A DNA stretch of 64,000 bases from Oryzias latipes (GCF_002234675.1 NC_019868.2:5860433-5924432); one strand, 5' to 3'; counted from the first letter of the stretch, positions 35,193 through 46,010 are shown. Numbers and translations are program-made. Notes: generated by a model not told the origin, from the letters alone.

Positions 35193-35273
35193 GGCTACAG
35201 AACACTTTTCGAACCCAGATGCTGGAACCCAGAAGAAACACAGCGGGAGGCGAGCGTTGGCGGGTAAGAGTTT

Positions 35274-35588
35274 TTAATACGAGGAGCAGAGAGCAGAACG
35301 TGAGCAGGTCCAGATGTCGGTTCCGAACTGAAAGACAGAAGCTAGCGGCGTCACTGGTGGATTTCTCTGTAGGCCGATGTTGACGACGGTGGAGACACTT
35401 GATGAGGCAGAGGCTCGTGGTGGGACCGCAGGAGAGGACAGACTGATGAGAGCGGCTGGGAACTGATTCGAGCGACCACTCGTGGTACTGGATTCCTGAG
35501 GGTGAGTAGAGAGAGAGACAGGTTTAGTCACAGGCTTGACGTAGCGAAAACGAACAATAGCTTGACTTGACGACCAACTATGCACCAT
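35274..35588 (-). other. Upstream ORF in the LTR leader
   Basis: The first AUG of the predicted transcript, 35588-35586, opens a frame of about 104 codons ending at 35274, well before the gag AUG at 35192. The same frame is present in the 3' LTR. No domain is recognised; it is Ser/Pro/Val-rich. It may only be a chance frame, but as the first AUG it could hinder scanning to gag. Confidence 0.35.
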
Positions 35589-35606
35589 CAGGGGCAACGG
35601 ACTGGC

Positions 35607-35640
35607 GAAGACTGATGATCCTGTGGCTCCTTATGAAGGC
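35607..35640 (-). promoter_or_regulatory. LTR core promoter (TATA-like box and inferred start)
   Basis: TCATAAGG occupies about -31 to -24 relative to position 35606. That position is where transcription must begin if the first 11 nt are to form the self-primer. The two independent signs agree, but no experimental start is known here. Confidence 0.6.
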
Positions 35641-35733
35641 GGATGAGGTGATGAGGTAAGTGGTCGCAGGTGTAGAGAATCAGCAGCCAAGCGGGGAGGA
35701 GAGGGGGAGGAGGCCGACAGAGGCACCATGTCA

Positions 35734-35738
35734 GATTG
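35734..35738. repeat. Target-site duplication, right (GATTG)
   Basis: Identical to 30299-30303. The empty site would read 'ggaagattgtgtccg'. Confidence 0.95.
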
Positions 35739-35749
35739 TGTCCGTAATC

Positions 35750-35925
35750 TGTCTTAAAAAATAAAATGAAAGTTTACTTTATTTATCCCACTTTGGGGAA
35801 ATTGTTCTCCGCATTTGACCCATCCCCTGGGGGAGCAGTGAGCTGCAGACGAGCCGCGCTTGATCACACACACAAACACTCACATACATTTTGCTGCCCA
35901 GCAGGTTCTACTGTATACATGTTGG
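35750..35925. repeat. Dispersed fish repeat ('gcatttgacccatcccc' type)
   Basis: Contains 'tttatcccactttggggaaa', 'tctccgcatttgacccat', then 'gggagcagtgagctgcag' and 'ttgctgcccagcag'. This is a recurring non-coding retroelement-tail-like block in fish. Ends are not defined. Confidence 0.5.
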
Positions 35926-35956
35926 TTTTAATCTCTAACAAATAGAAAAAAGAAAA

Positions 35957-36564
35957 TTAAAGAGCCTGTCTGATGAGAATCGTGTTTTGGCCGTTTTTTT
36001 ACATGTTCGTGTGGCATTTTTCTAATGATGGAGAAAATACACAAAGAAAATTAGGCTTAAAATGGTGTTTTTGAGTATTTCTTTATTCAAATCATGGTGA
36101 TTAAGAAGCAAACAAATAAAATGCAGCTGTGTCGTAGGGGCTTCAGTCTTGGTGGGCCACATTCTGATGCATCCAGTTGCAGACAAATAGATCCATGAAC
36201 GTCTTTGTTTTCCTCGTCTGAGCTGGAATCTGGATCAAAACTGTTTGGCTGGATAGCTCCAATATTGGTCGCCATTTTTGTTGCACCGCTAATGTTAGGT
36301 TGGGGGGTGTGTGAGGATCCGCGAGCTAGCGGGAGAGAGTGCAAACAAAATGATCATTGGAAATGAGGGAAGGCTTACTCCACGGCAGCAGCACTGCCCA
36401 CAACTCAGAGATGAATTTCTAATGAACTCCTGCTGCTCTGCCAAAAACTGTCCTAAAAAATGTCACAGGTCTTTTGATTTGAGCTTAAAATGGCATATTC
36501 ATGATTTAAAAGACCACTGGGAACGCTTTTGTAATAAATCACAAGATGATCGGAGTGGGACTTC
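35957..36564 (-). mobile_element. TTAA-flanked MITE, copy B
   Basis: TTAA at 35957-35960 is followed by 'agagcc'. The other end shows 'gatgatcggagtgggact', the complement of the family's left end, with its TTAA mutated. The interior matches copies A, D and E in inverted orientation ('tggatagctccaatattgg'). About 605 bp, non-coding. Confidence 0.75.
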
Positions 36565-36698
36565 TGACATAAATCTCTCTATCAATTAATAGAACATAAA
36601 ACAAATAGCTTAAAAACCTATTGGAAAAAGCTGCATAACTCTGACTTAAGTTCATAGAAATGTTTCTGCATGTTTCTTATGGTAATATTAATGCCCAG

Positions 36699-37109
36699 TA
36701 GGCCTGCACAATATACCGCAAATTTATCGTTATCGCAATATCCAGCTCTGCAATATGCATATCGCAAAAGACTGCGAATATCGCAATAAATCGCAAACCC
36801 AAAATGTGTTAAAACAATCTTCTAGCAGCTTGAAGCATTTAACGAATCAAATAAATCCCTTTATGCTTTGACCAATCAGATGGACTCCTTCCCATTGTTG
36901 ACCAATCAGATGGAGGCCTATTATGTTAGATGTTTGTCCCCCATGTCGATGAGAGTCATTTGGAGTATAATTTTTAAACTGTTGCAATGAAATGGGAATG
37001 ATGTTTTAGTTTATTTTTCTATTTGTTTATTTACCGCAAATTTATCGTTATCGCAGCATTGATCACTAATATCGCATATCGCAGGTTTTCCTCATATCGT
37101 GCAGCCCTA
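36699..37109. mobile_element. hAT-type MITE (411 bp) with perfect 8-bp duplication
   Basis: Starts TAGGCCTGCACAATAT and ends ATATCGTGCAGCCCTA, 14 of 16 bases complementary. ATGCCCAG flanks it at 36691-36698 and 37110-37117. The interior is rich in short 'atatcgca' and 'ttatcgttatcgca' direct and inverted repeats near both ends. Confidence 0.9.
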
Positions 37110-37117
37110 ATGCCCAG

Positions 37118-38606
37118 CATGTTTTTATAATGAAACTCAAAAATGTGTTGTGCAAAAACATTACATTTCTTTTGTTTTTCTGTTGAATCTCTTTATAAAT
37201 GACCCATGACTTCAAACCTTTGCTTGAAAATGTATATCAATATATTTCAGAAAACTGTGAAAGAGAAAAGAAAAATGAAACAGAGGGGATTTTGTAAACA
37301 TTTATACCTTAAAAAAATACTAAGCATACTAGTAATTAAAGGTGCACATTTATGATGACATTCACTCCCACAAAGAGAACCTTTACACTTTAGTACTTCT
37401 GTGCAGGCCACTTGCATGCCCCTTACAGGTTTGCCTATTTTGTCTGACCAAAGCCCTGTTCTGACTTCAACGTTTAGAGAACCAAGCTAAAAGACCCAAA
37501 AATGTGAGTCAGCAAACACAAGTCTGAAGAATCTTCACAAACACTCTCCTCTATCATTTCTTGGCACGCCGTCTACAAAAACAAATACTGTTGCATGTGT
37601 CGGTAATCAGCTCAGGGCTGCAGCACAACGTACACTCGGGGGTCATCGGAGCAGATGTGCTGCTGCTCAATCAGTAGTTTAATCACAGAGGTTAGAGTTT
37701 AATGAGTTATTCTTGCCGAACCCTAAATCACAGGAACACATGGCTGGTCAGTCATTATGTGCTCTTTTTTTTGTGTACAGTAAGTTCTGCAGCAAATAAC
37801 AAATTGCTCCTCAGATCTGCACCGTCTTAAGTGTTTCCAGGTATCGCATGATTTACTTGGGTTTCAAGAAAAAGATAGCCAAGAGACACTGAGACTCAAT
37901 AACTCAAGAAAGAAATGCCTCTTGTACTTTTGAAGAAAAAAAACATATTAAATTGGGTTGTTTGAGGTTTTTTCACGGCTTTTGAAGGAGCAAAATGGTT
38001 CACACAAGTATGAATTAAATTTTCAGTTCTGATAGTTCAGAGCAAAAGCAGTTTGGTGGTGGGCACTATTGTGTGTTTATGTGTGAAAGTGTGTGGTTCC
38101 GCTTAAAATTCCAGCAAATTAGATCATCAATCAAACCCAATATGGGGGGCAGAAAAAGAGAAAAATATCCTGTAAAGTCAAAATTCACTGGAGAAACATA
38201 TGGTAACATTTAACTGCCTTTGGAGGACCACGATGTGTGTGTGTGTGTGTAGGTGTGTGTGTGTGTGTGTGTGACTGACAGAAATACTGTGTGTCATTCA
38301 AACTCTGGTCTTTCTGGGGACAGGGCTTATCAGGGAATTCTTATGCCTTCTATAGCTTTAGTGATCAGTTAGCATGAGCATGGTGCTTGATTGCACCAGT
38401 CAAACTGGGTTGACCTGTTTGGGGGATGAACTTTAGCTAACATTACAAAGTGCTACTGGGGATCTCAGATGTTATATGTCAGGATCCTTTAGATGAGAGT
38501 TATGGTTTTAGCCTTACTTCCTGTTCCAGCTTTTATTTTGACCTCAGGATTTCCTATTTCCTAAACATTTTGAAGCATTGCTTTAAGCAATGTGTTCCCT
38601 GCATTT
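37118..38606. other. Intergenic DNA with a (GT)n microsatellite
   Basis: 38234-38274 is two GT tracts interrupted by one 'ag'. The rest is AT-rich with no supported gene. Confidence 0.5.
38234..38274. repeat. (GT)n microsatellite
   Basis: GT dinucleotide tracts of about 18 and 20 bp with one interruption. Confidence 0.95.
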
Positions 38607-38790
38607 TTAAAAACCCACTCCAATAAAAATTGTGTTTTTGGTGGTTTTAATTTGTTCTTGTTGCATTTTTCTCAAGATGGAGGACACGTATAAAAAGATT
38701 TAGCCTAACATTTTATTTCTGATTATTTCTTTATTAAAATTGTTGTGAATCAGGAGCAGACAAAAAAATACCACTGGCAAAAGCTTGTAC
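38607..38790 (-). mobile_element. TTAA-flanked MITE, copy C (partial)
   Basis: TTAA followed by AAACCCACTCCAATAAAAAT; the next 150 bp match the end segment of copies A, B and D ('atttctttattaaaat', 'atcaggagcagac'). The distal half is missing. Confidence 0.65.
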
Positions 38791-39708
38791 GTGTGATGTA
38801 GAGGTTACAATAGCAAGGCTCTGATGTAACCCTAACCCTTAACCTTGTAGATTTCTCATGCCATCTCATGGATGTTTTGAATCCTCTACTACCCACTGGA
38901 CCATTCTCCCCTCTTTTGGATGCTGTCTACTGGATGTCTGGATTTAGGCTGGCCTTGGACCACCAATAAGGATTTTTGATTCTTGGACCTAATTCTTCTT
39001 CATTCAGACCACATTGGACAGCCCTCCACATCATACCATCCCTACCGTCCACCTCTTGCAGATTTTTGTTGTCCCCCCCCTTGTCTCTTCACCGGCCTTC
39101 TAAAGCATCCTGTTGAAAATGTCCCTCCACCAGAAGCTCCTTAATAAAAAAAAAATCAGTATTCAACTTTACTCAGAGTGCTTCTTTTATAATTGGGCCC
39201 AACTGTTTGATGAGCCCTCACACTGTAAAAATGACACTGAGTACTGTTTAAACGCATAACATAAGTTTGAGTGGAAGCCTTTAACAAGTTAATCAATTCG
39301 GTTTATTGATGGAGTCCCAAATCTCGTTTGAAAGTGCTTAAAAATCACTGCACAAAGTCATAAACACATTAACTAGTGCTCAATTAGTCATGATTGTCAT
39401 ATTTTAATTCAATTCAGTCCAAATAATTCCAGTAGGGCCACTTCATCTTCATTGTATACCAATGGCCATCACAAATAAATAACAGATTACAAGGAAGGGT
39501 TTTCACTCTAATTCTGCTGAGCAAAAAAAAAGGTTAAAAAAAGCTCCCCCTAATTAAAAGAATAGGAGGAAAGAGAAAAGCTGAAATTTAGGACGATGTC
39601 TTCGAGGCAAAGCTTCCACTTCTAAAAAGCCCTCATTTACAAAAGGCACACCTTTGTATTGTCTTCATAATAAGACAAAAAGAGGCTGAAAAACAAGTAG
39701 CAATAGAT
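38791..39708. other. Intergenic DNA, no gene seen
   Basis: No coding, RNA or clear repeat boundary recognised. Confidence 0.35.
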
Positions 39709-39954
39709 CAGTAGTCTCCAACCACCACAGTACCGGTCCGTGGATCAATTGGCACCGGGCAGCGGAAGAAATAATTAATCATGCCTGGTTCTTTTTTCTT
39801 TTTCTCTTAGGTTTCGACAATCTTTTACTTTGAAAGATCTTTTATTTTGAAAGATAACCGGACTCTGGGCAGAGGCCCCGGGGAAGACCCAGGACACGCT
39901 GGAGAAGACTACGTCTCTGGGGTAGGCCCGCGAATGTCTTGGGGTCCCCCCCAA

Positions 39955-41770
39955 GATTTGAATTGAATTTGAATTTGAAATGGTTTATTTCAAGCAATCA
40001 AATAGAAATAATACACAAAAACAATATAATCATCAGTTATACATTCATACGGTAACTAATCAAATTTAGGATTATTAGACATAATTAATAAATATTGCTT
40101 GAAAGGGAGTGGAAGGAAGCGAACTTATATAATCCCACCCCGTTATACTATAACCATTTTATTACATGATTTATCAATATCCGGTTCCTAGGTTTTATCA
40201 GACAGAATTAATAATCATAAGGTATCAATAAAGCACATGACAAAGATGAATTACTTAAGTACTACGTCAAAAATAACTATTTTAGAAATCAACATGGCAA
40301 ATGCAGCATCTGAAATATATGCAAATTATGTTAAAACATAATACTATATCAGTAAAATAGACACAACACTGTTTCAGGAATTTTCATAGCAAAAATTTCA
40401 TCAAGTATCAAAAGTTAAAAACATGTGCAAAGTTATGCTACATTAGCAAAGATTTTTGAATCAATTTATCAATTTTGGGAGCTAGTGAAGTACTATCATC
40501 AAAAGTCAATCAATTTAACAATTTTCAAAGGTGATTAATCATTTGTTTTACTCTTTTTGTATTTTTTTTTTTTTTTGTATTTTTCTTTTTTTTCTTCTTT
40601 TTTTTTATATAATAAAGTAATGCTGTGGGGGAAAAATAAAAAGGGTCCATAAACTGTCGAATTGTCCAAGGTTGGCGTTTCTTCTTTTACTGATAACAGC
40701 CGATTTTCTTGGTTTAAACAGTTAATAGTTTTCTTCCATGTTATGTCTGCAGACATTAGATTCAGGTACATATCCTTCTTCAGCTGATATCAGCTGCGGT
40801 GAAAGTTGAGGTCAAGTTGTCTGCAGGTCAGAACTCTGCTGCTATTCAGGTTACGTCAGGCATACGGAGAAAGTGATGATTCCAGGTGTCATATTTCTTG
40901 AAATTATTTGGCTCTTTGATTTATTACTCCACGTTGTTTCAGACAACCGTAATCAAGCACTTCTCAAAGTCCTTCATGGTGTTCACGACCAGAACCTTGG
41001 ACCGGTCCTCTGGACCGAGCGGTTTGACGTAAATCCTGCAGCCTTTAACCCAAGTATTCTGAATCTGCTTACGCTTCATGAGAAGCCGTGCATGTTTTGA
41101 GATTTCAGCATTCCTTCTGGTCAGATGGTCGTTCAGATAAGCAGCCGAACCTTTCAGTTGTTTCCTTTGGGTCATCAAAGCTAGCTTGTGTTTGTGATTC
41201 GCAAACCTGATGAGGATCGCTGGTTTATCCGTCTCCTTTCTCCTGGGGAGCAGGTGGCAGGTCTCGATGGTATTGAGATCCAGGGAAATCCCTTTAGATG
41301 TGAGAAATGAAAGTATTTGCTGTTCCAGCGACGCTGCACCGAACTCCGTATTAGAACTGCTAGCTACGCTAGCGCTAGCATTAGCAGTGCTAGCTCCTGC
41401 TGCATTCAGCTTCGCTCGAGGCTTGATTGGTACTCCAGTGAGAATGACATTATTCATCCTTACTTGCTGTTCAACATCGTCCAGTCTTTTCTCCAGAATC
41501 TCGACCCGGTTTTCTCGCTGCTCGTTTTGAGCCCGAAATCTTCGGAACTCTTCCATCATCTCCCAGAGTGGTGTTAGCTTAGCCGACACTTGATCCATAA
41601 AACTTTTCAGCGTTTCTTGAATAATGTCAAGAGACTTTTTGAGCTCTTCATATTCCTGGGGTTTCTTCGGGGGCATGGTCAGCTCTCTTTTTTGGAGAAA
41701 AATCAACTTTTTAAGTAATTTGAAGATAGTTGTATTCGCAGAGAGGCACGCCACGCGTCCTGCTGTATAA
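39955..41770 (-). mobile_element. ORF1-only LINE-like element
   Basis: On the minus strand the order is a short 5' leader, ORF1 (41754-40939), an A-rich 3' UTR (A-runs near 40615-40550), and a tail ending 'tgaaataaaccatttcaa' with ATTCAA-type repeats near 39960-39985. No endonuclease or reverse transcriptase follows ORF1. The possible flank repeat is only 'atcttg'. Confidence 0.6.
40939..41754 (-). CDS. L1 ORF1-like protein (coiled coil plus RRM-like domain)
   Basis: An open frame of 271 residues. The better start is probably MPPKKP (about residue 27), whose AUG has a good context. Residues about 34-100 form a heptad-rich coiled coil (LDIIQETLKSF, FRRFRAQNEQ, ILEKRLDDVEQQVRMNN). VILTGVPIKP starts the RRM-like strand, followed by an Ala/Ser/Asn-rich insert, then LEQQILSFLTSKGI, CHLLPRRK, AILIRFANHKHK, YLNDHLTRRNAEI and ARLLMKRKQI. 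This is the order of L1 ORF1p (trimeric RNA-binding chaperone). The frame is unbroken although no ORF2 is nearby. It could be a nonautonomous 'half-LINE', or a fish ORF1-like gene family spread by LINEs. Confidence 0.75.
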   Translation of the reverse strand: MACLSANTTIFKLLKKLIFLQKRELTMPPKKPQEYEELKKSLDIIQETLKSFMDQVSAKLTPLWEMMEEFRRFRAQNEQRENRVEILEKRLDDVEQQVRMNNVILTGVPIKPRAKLNAAGASTANASASVASSSNTEFGAASLEQQILSFLTSKGISLDLNTIETCHLLPRRKETDKPAILIRFANHKHKLALMTQRKQLKGSAAYLNDHLTRRNAEISKHARLLMKRKQIQNTWVKGCRIYVKPLGPEDRSKVLVVNTMKDFEKCLITVV

Positions 41771-42364
41771 CCCGGAACCGGAAAATCACTTCAAGATGGA
41801 TAGATGGATTCTCTTAGCTACACCTTTGATCACTTGAGCTGTAAAGTTTGGTCAGGGGAGGAAAATGACTACATTTGAACGACCTTTTATTCTGAAAAAA
41901 ATCGTCAGGAGCCTGTTGGTTACATCTTAGTCACTTGAGCGCCAAAAGTAGTTCGGTGCTCCACGAGAAAAGTTGTGTGTGGAACATTTCGTTGCAAATG
42001 GATAAGGGATGAGTGCAGGGACAGAAGAACAGATGGAAGAACGGGCTGCGACTTCAAGACAAAAAAACAACAGTAGGCCACCAGGAGTCTTGCTTAAAAT
42101 ATGGATTCATCGCAACAGATGATTTCCTACACGGAGCCTGTTTACATAGTACTCACAATATTCATTCAGAATAAGTTACTAGAGTTTGATGTTCCACTAG
42201 TGTTATCTGTTATAATAATTATGATTAAAAGATTTGTTTCCTGTGATGATGAGAGGTTTTTTTTTATTTTTAAAATCAGACCAAAATTAAGCATCCCCAG
42301 CAACCCCCACCCCTTTCCCCTGGGGTTGACCGGTCTGCAGCCACATAAAGGTTGGGGAACACTG

Positions 42365-43116
42365 CTCTAGAGGAACCACTTCCACTAAAAAAGTCCATTT
42401 AAACACAAATGCTTGTTTTGGGATTCTGCAGTTTTTATGTCTGTTTTTGGACACTACGTCCAAAATGCGTGGTCATTGAACGCGTGGTGAAAGTCAAACC
42501 ACTTGAACTTTGACCAATCCTGGACCCTGATTTGGTACTGAAGTATGGATGGCGTCCTTTTTAATTCACGGAAGTGTCAACCATTTAAAAAATTGATCAA
42601 GGAGGACAAATCAAAAATTGTTAGTGTGGGGTGGCGACATTCCAGTGCAAACACTGCAGGCTAAGAGCAGGTTGAAGAACCTGGGTTTAGCACATTCTTG
42701 AACACGCGTCACATGCCCGTGTGTATAGAGCTTTAGGCATCTTCTTCCACCTAAATGCTGTGTTAAACAGCCCATTCCACAACTGGTGGAAGATTTTGTG
42801 GCATCTATCGAATGCGTTCAGAAGTAGTCATGAAGACAAATCAGGGTCAAGATAGGGACTCTTTGATAGACTAAGAACACTATATAAACTGGTCTCATTT
42901 ATTAGTGACTTACTGTATCTAGCTTTTAGGGCAGTGGTGGGTGGCCTCAGTAGAGGGGAGATGAAGCATTTTGAGTTATGTTAGGGCTTTAAATTAGTAA
43001 TATAAAATGCTGCCTGTCTGAACATTATCTCTTAGAAATGATTTTTTTTTTTTTGGTGCCAGGGATCATGCTTTTATTTTTGGGTTTTTGATTAACATGA
43101 TTTTTATCCAATTGTG
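42365..43116. other. Intergenic DNA, no gene seen
   Basis: AT-rich; no supported feature. Confidence 0.4.
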
Positions 43117-43360
43117 TGGGATTTCTGGATAGCTCAGAAGTGAGGGACTGCTGTGCAGGAAACCAGGGTTCAATTCCTGGGTGTGCAACAATGAGCTTCA
43201 TCCAGTGTGGTTCTCTGTCTAACTCTTGAGCCACTAGGGTGTCCAAGTCTAGGTCTCCCTGTGCCAGTCTCCAGCCCGAACAAAACACAGACTTGTGTCA
43301 GAAAGGGTTTCTGACATCAAAATCTCTACCAAACTACACGCTGTGGCAACCCCTGAAGAT
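43117..43360 (+). mobile_element. tRNA-headed SINE, copy 1
   Basis: A-box-like TAGCTCAGAAGTG (43130-43142) and B-box GGTTCAATTCC (43167-43177) are spaced as in a polymerase III promoter. The body then shares 'gggtgtccaagtct', 'ctccctgtgcc', 'cttgtgtcagaaaggg' and 'aaaatctctaccaaac' with copies 2 and 3. Confidence 0.75.
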
Positions 43361-44073
43361 ACAGTTAAAGATGTAGATTAGTTCAAAGATCATACAGTTT
43401 CTAATCGGGCCCAATTTGGGTTTTTTTTTGGATCTTTCATTGAATCACAGACTCTGATTGGACAAAAAAAGGATCTCTCCAGTTTTAACTCCATACATCG
43501 GGGTGGCGAACAAGTTTGACACCAAGAGCCAAATTTTTTCACCGTGAGAGTGAAAGAGCCACACCACACACTGACCTGCCAAGATGTACACACGCAAAGC
43601 ATGGCAGGGTTGTGTCACCCTGCCATATATTTTCCTGAGGATTTAGAAAAGACTTCAGGTGTTGCTTCCTTTGTAGAGCAACTGCATTGTTGACTTGCTG
43701 CAATGCATTTCTCAGCCGAAGGGGGAATTGGAGAAAACCGGGCAAGATTGCAACTGAACTTTTATCAAGTCAAACATTAGGCAATGGTAAAATTAATGTC
43801 GAGTTTTCCAAAAGTACAGTTCCCACACTGAAGGCTCCCATGGGGGGAGCCCCAGTTAGCCCTTCTACTGCAGCCAGTAGCAGCAGATATTTAATAGCTG
43901 CCTTCAACCTCACAGGGCAACAGTTATGTGTTGTTGGATCACTTTACTGCTTTGTTGACTTGTGCACTGCCACCAGTTCAAGGGTGAAGTTGGGAAAGTT
44001 GTCTCAGTATCCAAAAGCTTGCACAGTGGAGTTCCGTAAATGTTGATTATTACAGAAATCAACTCAAGGAAAG
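43361..44073. other. Intergenic DNA with possible hAT end
   Basis: At 43499-43560 'ggggtggcgaacaagtttga' resembles a decayed 'caggggtgtcaaactc' hAT end, but no partner end was found. No gene. Confidence 0.35.
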
Positions 44074-44350
44074 GCTGAGGTGGTTGGATGACTCAGTTGG
44101 CTGCATGCAGGACTGACATGTGGGAAACCAAGGTTCATTTCCCAGGACGTGCGATCAGCTGAATCTGGTGTGGGTCCTTGGGCAACACCCTTCGTGTAAC
44201 AGTAGCCACAAGGGGTCCAAGTCTGGGTGTCCCTGTGCCGGTCCCTTGCTGGGATAAAAGACAGGGTTGTGTCAGGAAGGGAATCTGGTGTAAAAATCTC
44301 TGCCAAACCACCTGTGCAAATCTATGAAAGCGGTGACCCCTGAAGGAATG
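44074..44350 (+). mobile_element. tRNA-headed SINE, copy 2
   Basis: A-box TGACTCAGTTGG (44089-44100), B-box GGTTCATTTCC (44132-44142), then the shared body ending 'gttgtgtcaggaaggg', 'taaaaatctctgccaaacc' and 'cggtgacccctgaa'. It is the most complete copy here. Confidence 0.8.
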
Positions 44351-45784
44351 TGCAGAGAAGTGAACATGTCATTAAATTGATGCAGTCTTTTGGTTTAGTT
44401 CTTTTTCTTGAAGGGCTTGAACATAGATGAAAAAAGGATAGGAGTGAGACTTTAATAATTTTTTTTTTTTAGAAGTAAAAGTACATTACTTTTACTCATG
44501 TAAAATGTTCATGTTCATCACATTGAACATGTAATTTGAGGTCACTAATTATATTCTTCTGTCTTGTTTTTGTATTCTGTTCAAAAGAATCAGAAGACCG
44601 TCTCAAAGTTTAAAGGTTGTATTTGCCTAATCTTCCTGAGTCACAGATGAGCTGCAGAACTCCTTTAACATCTCAGTATGTTTGGCTTGAAACGGATTTT
44701 TCTGGATTTTCTTGAATGTAATTTCACTAAAATTGTTTTTTTTTTTGGAGAGCTAATTCTAATCATTAACTTGAGTTTCTGCTGCTTTTCTTGTTCAGAT
44801 TTTTAAATGTGCACTTGTGTGCACATATTTTCATTTGTGTGAGTGTTGATGAGCCTGTGTAGTTCACTTGACTTGGAACAAAAGTCAGAGCTCTCATGGT
44901 AATTTAATTGACCCAGACCCAGTTTGTCTTTGTTTCTTTGTGCATAAAGTTTTTTTTATCTGAATCAATGTTGAATGAGAAAAAGCACTTTCTTTAAAAG
45001 CTTGGTAGTAAAACACATATCTTTTTCAAAGACGAGCAATTTTAAGAGACTCATGACTCCAGTTTGTGGTCACACCATTTGAAAGCTTCTTGATTAAGAG
45101 GCAAAACATCTCCAACTTAAAAAAAAAACTAAGTTCAGATGCCCTCTCAAGTCTTTTTCTGCTACAGAGCCATCCTGGAGTCTTCACAGATTCTGTTGTA
45201 TGCGGGACAAAAGCTGAAAATGGACACTATAAATCTGAGATATTACGATCCATGCCAGAAAGAAAGTTATCTACATAACAGTCTGGTTGGAAAGCATTTT
45301 TAATGTTAAAATGAAGAATTTTAACATCACAAAATGAACATTACCAGAAACCAATGTTACTTTGCAGAAAACAGAGAAGTGCAGGTGTTTTGAGTTTAGA
45401 TGATTGGTTGGTGAAACTCAGTTTAGAACGTTTCTCCACATTTCTTATTTTCTGAAATCCTTTTGTAGGTTTTATGAGCTGGTACCCCAGTTTCTGTAAA
45501 AATAAACAAATAAATATATACTTAAAATGAATTAAATAGTTGGCCTTGACTATATGTTCCATGAAAGTTTTTTTTTTTTTTTAATGTAATCATGGAAATG
45601 AAAACACTTTTCCATGAAATTATATCTTTTGGGAAAGGGTCTTTACGTGCAAAAGTGAGAATGGGCTTTGCAGATGTGCTGCACGGTGGTGCAACACACA
45701 ACTTTTGTCTGTAGTCCTTCTTCCAGCAGCAGAACTGGAACCATTTTCTGTTGAGGGACTCAGCTGCAGCTTCGGATGGATCTT
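44351..45784. other. Intergenic DNA, no gene seen
   Basis: AT-rich with several T or A runs; nothing supported. Confidence 0.4.
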
Positions 45785-46010
45785 GTGTGTGTGTGTGTAC
45801 ATGTCTGTGCGTGTGCAGTTGTGTGTATGTGTGGAGGAGTAGATGTGCAAGTGTAGGTGTTTGTTTATAAGTGTGTGTTGGTGTGTGTATGTGTGTGTGT
45901 GTATGTGTGTGTGTATAAGCATGTAGATATATCTGTGCAAGAGTAGGTGTGTCTATACGTGCATGTGTGCAAGTGTAGATGTGTATCGGTGAATTGGAGT
46001 GTTTGTGTTT
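45785..46010. repeat. Degenerate (TG)n-rich tract
   Basis: TG and TGTA tracts broken by short variants over about 225 bp. Open frames rich in His and Thr across it are by-products of the repeat. Confidence 0.85.

Larger units (their letters stand above)
30304..35733 (-). mobile_element. Complete Ty3/Gypsy chromovirus-type LTR retrotransposon (5430 bp)
   Basis: Order on the minus strand: 5' LTR 35733-35187, primer site 35185-35175, gag 35192-34179, pol 34215-30883 in the -1 frame, purine tract near 30866-30854, 3' LTR 30850-30304. The LTRs are both 547 bp, and I see no difference when they are read side by side. Target duplication is GATTG. The pol order PR-RT-RNase H-integrase-chromodomain, the self-complementary primer site and the -1 frameshift place it in the Tf1/sushi group of vertebrate chromoviruses. 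No env. Nothing in it is visibly broken. Confidence 0.95.
35187..35733 (-). repeat. 5' LTR
   Basis: 547 bp, no difference seen from the 3' LTR. Predicted U3 is 35733-35607 (127 bp) and R-U5 35606-35187 (420 nt). The TATA-like TCATAAGG at 35636-35629 lies 24-31 nt upstream of the start inferred from the self-primer. The gag AUG is at the very end of U5. Confidence 0.95.
39709..42364. mobile_element. hAT-like element split by a LINE-type insertion
   Basis: Left end CAGTAGTCTCCAACC (39709-39723) and right end GGTTGGGGAACACTG (42350-42364) are imperfect inverted repeats of the common fish hAT 'cagtggtccccaacc' type. The flanking octamers 'caatagat' and 'ctctagag' agree at 5 of 8 places, as expected for an old duplication. 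The middle, about 39955-41770, is a retroelement on the minus strand. 39865-39950 also contains 'ggaagacccaggacacgctgg', resembling an RTE-type LINE 3' end. Confidence 0.6.

Noticed and set aside
41210..41577. Plus-strand frames over the ORF1-like gene
   Set aside because: Shadows of the 40939-41754 minus-strand coding frame.
43117..44350. tRNA genes
   Set aside because: The A- and B-box motifs belong to SINE heads; the cloverleaf is not maintained and the same body follows in both copies.
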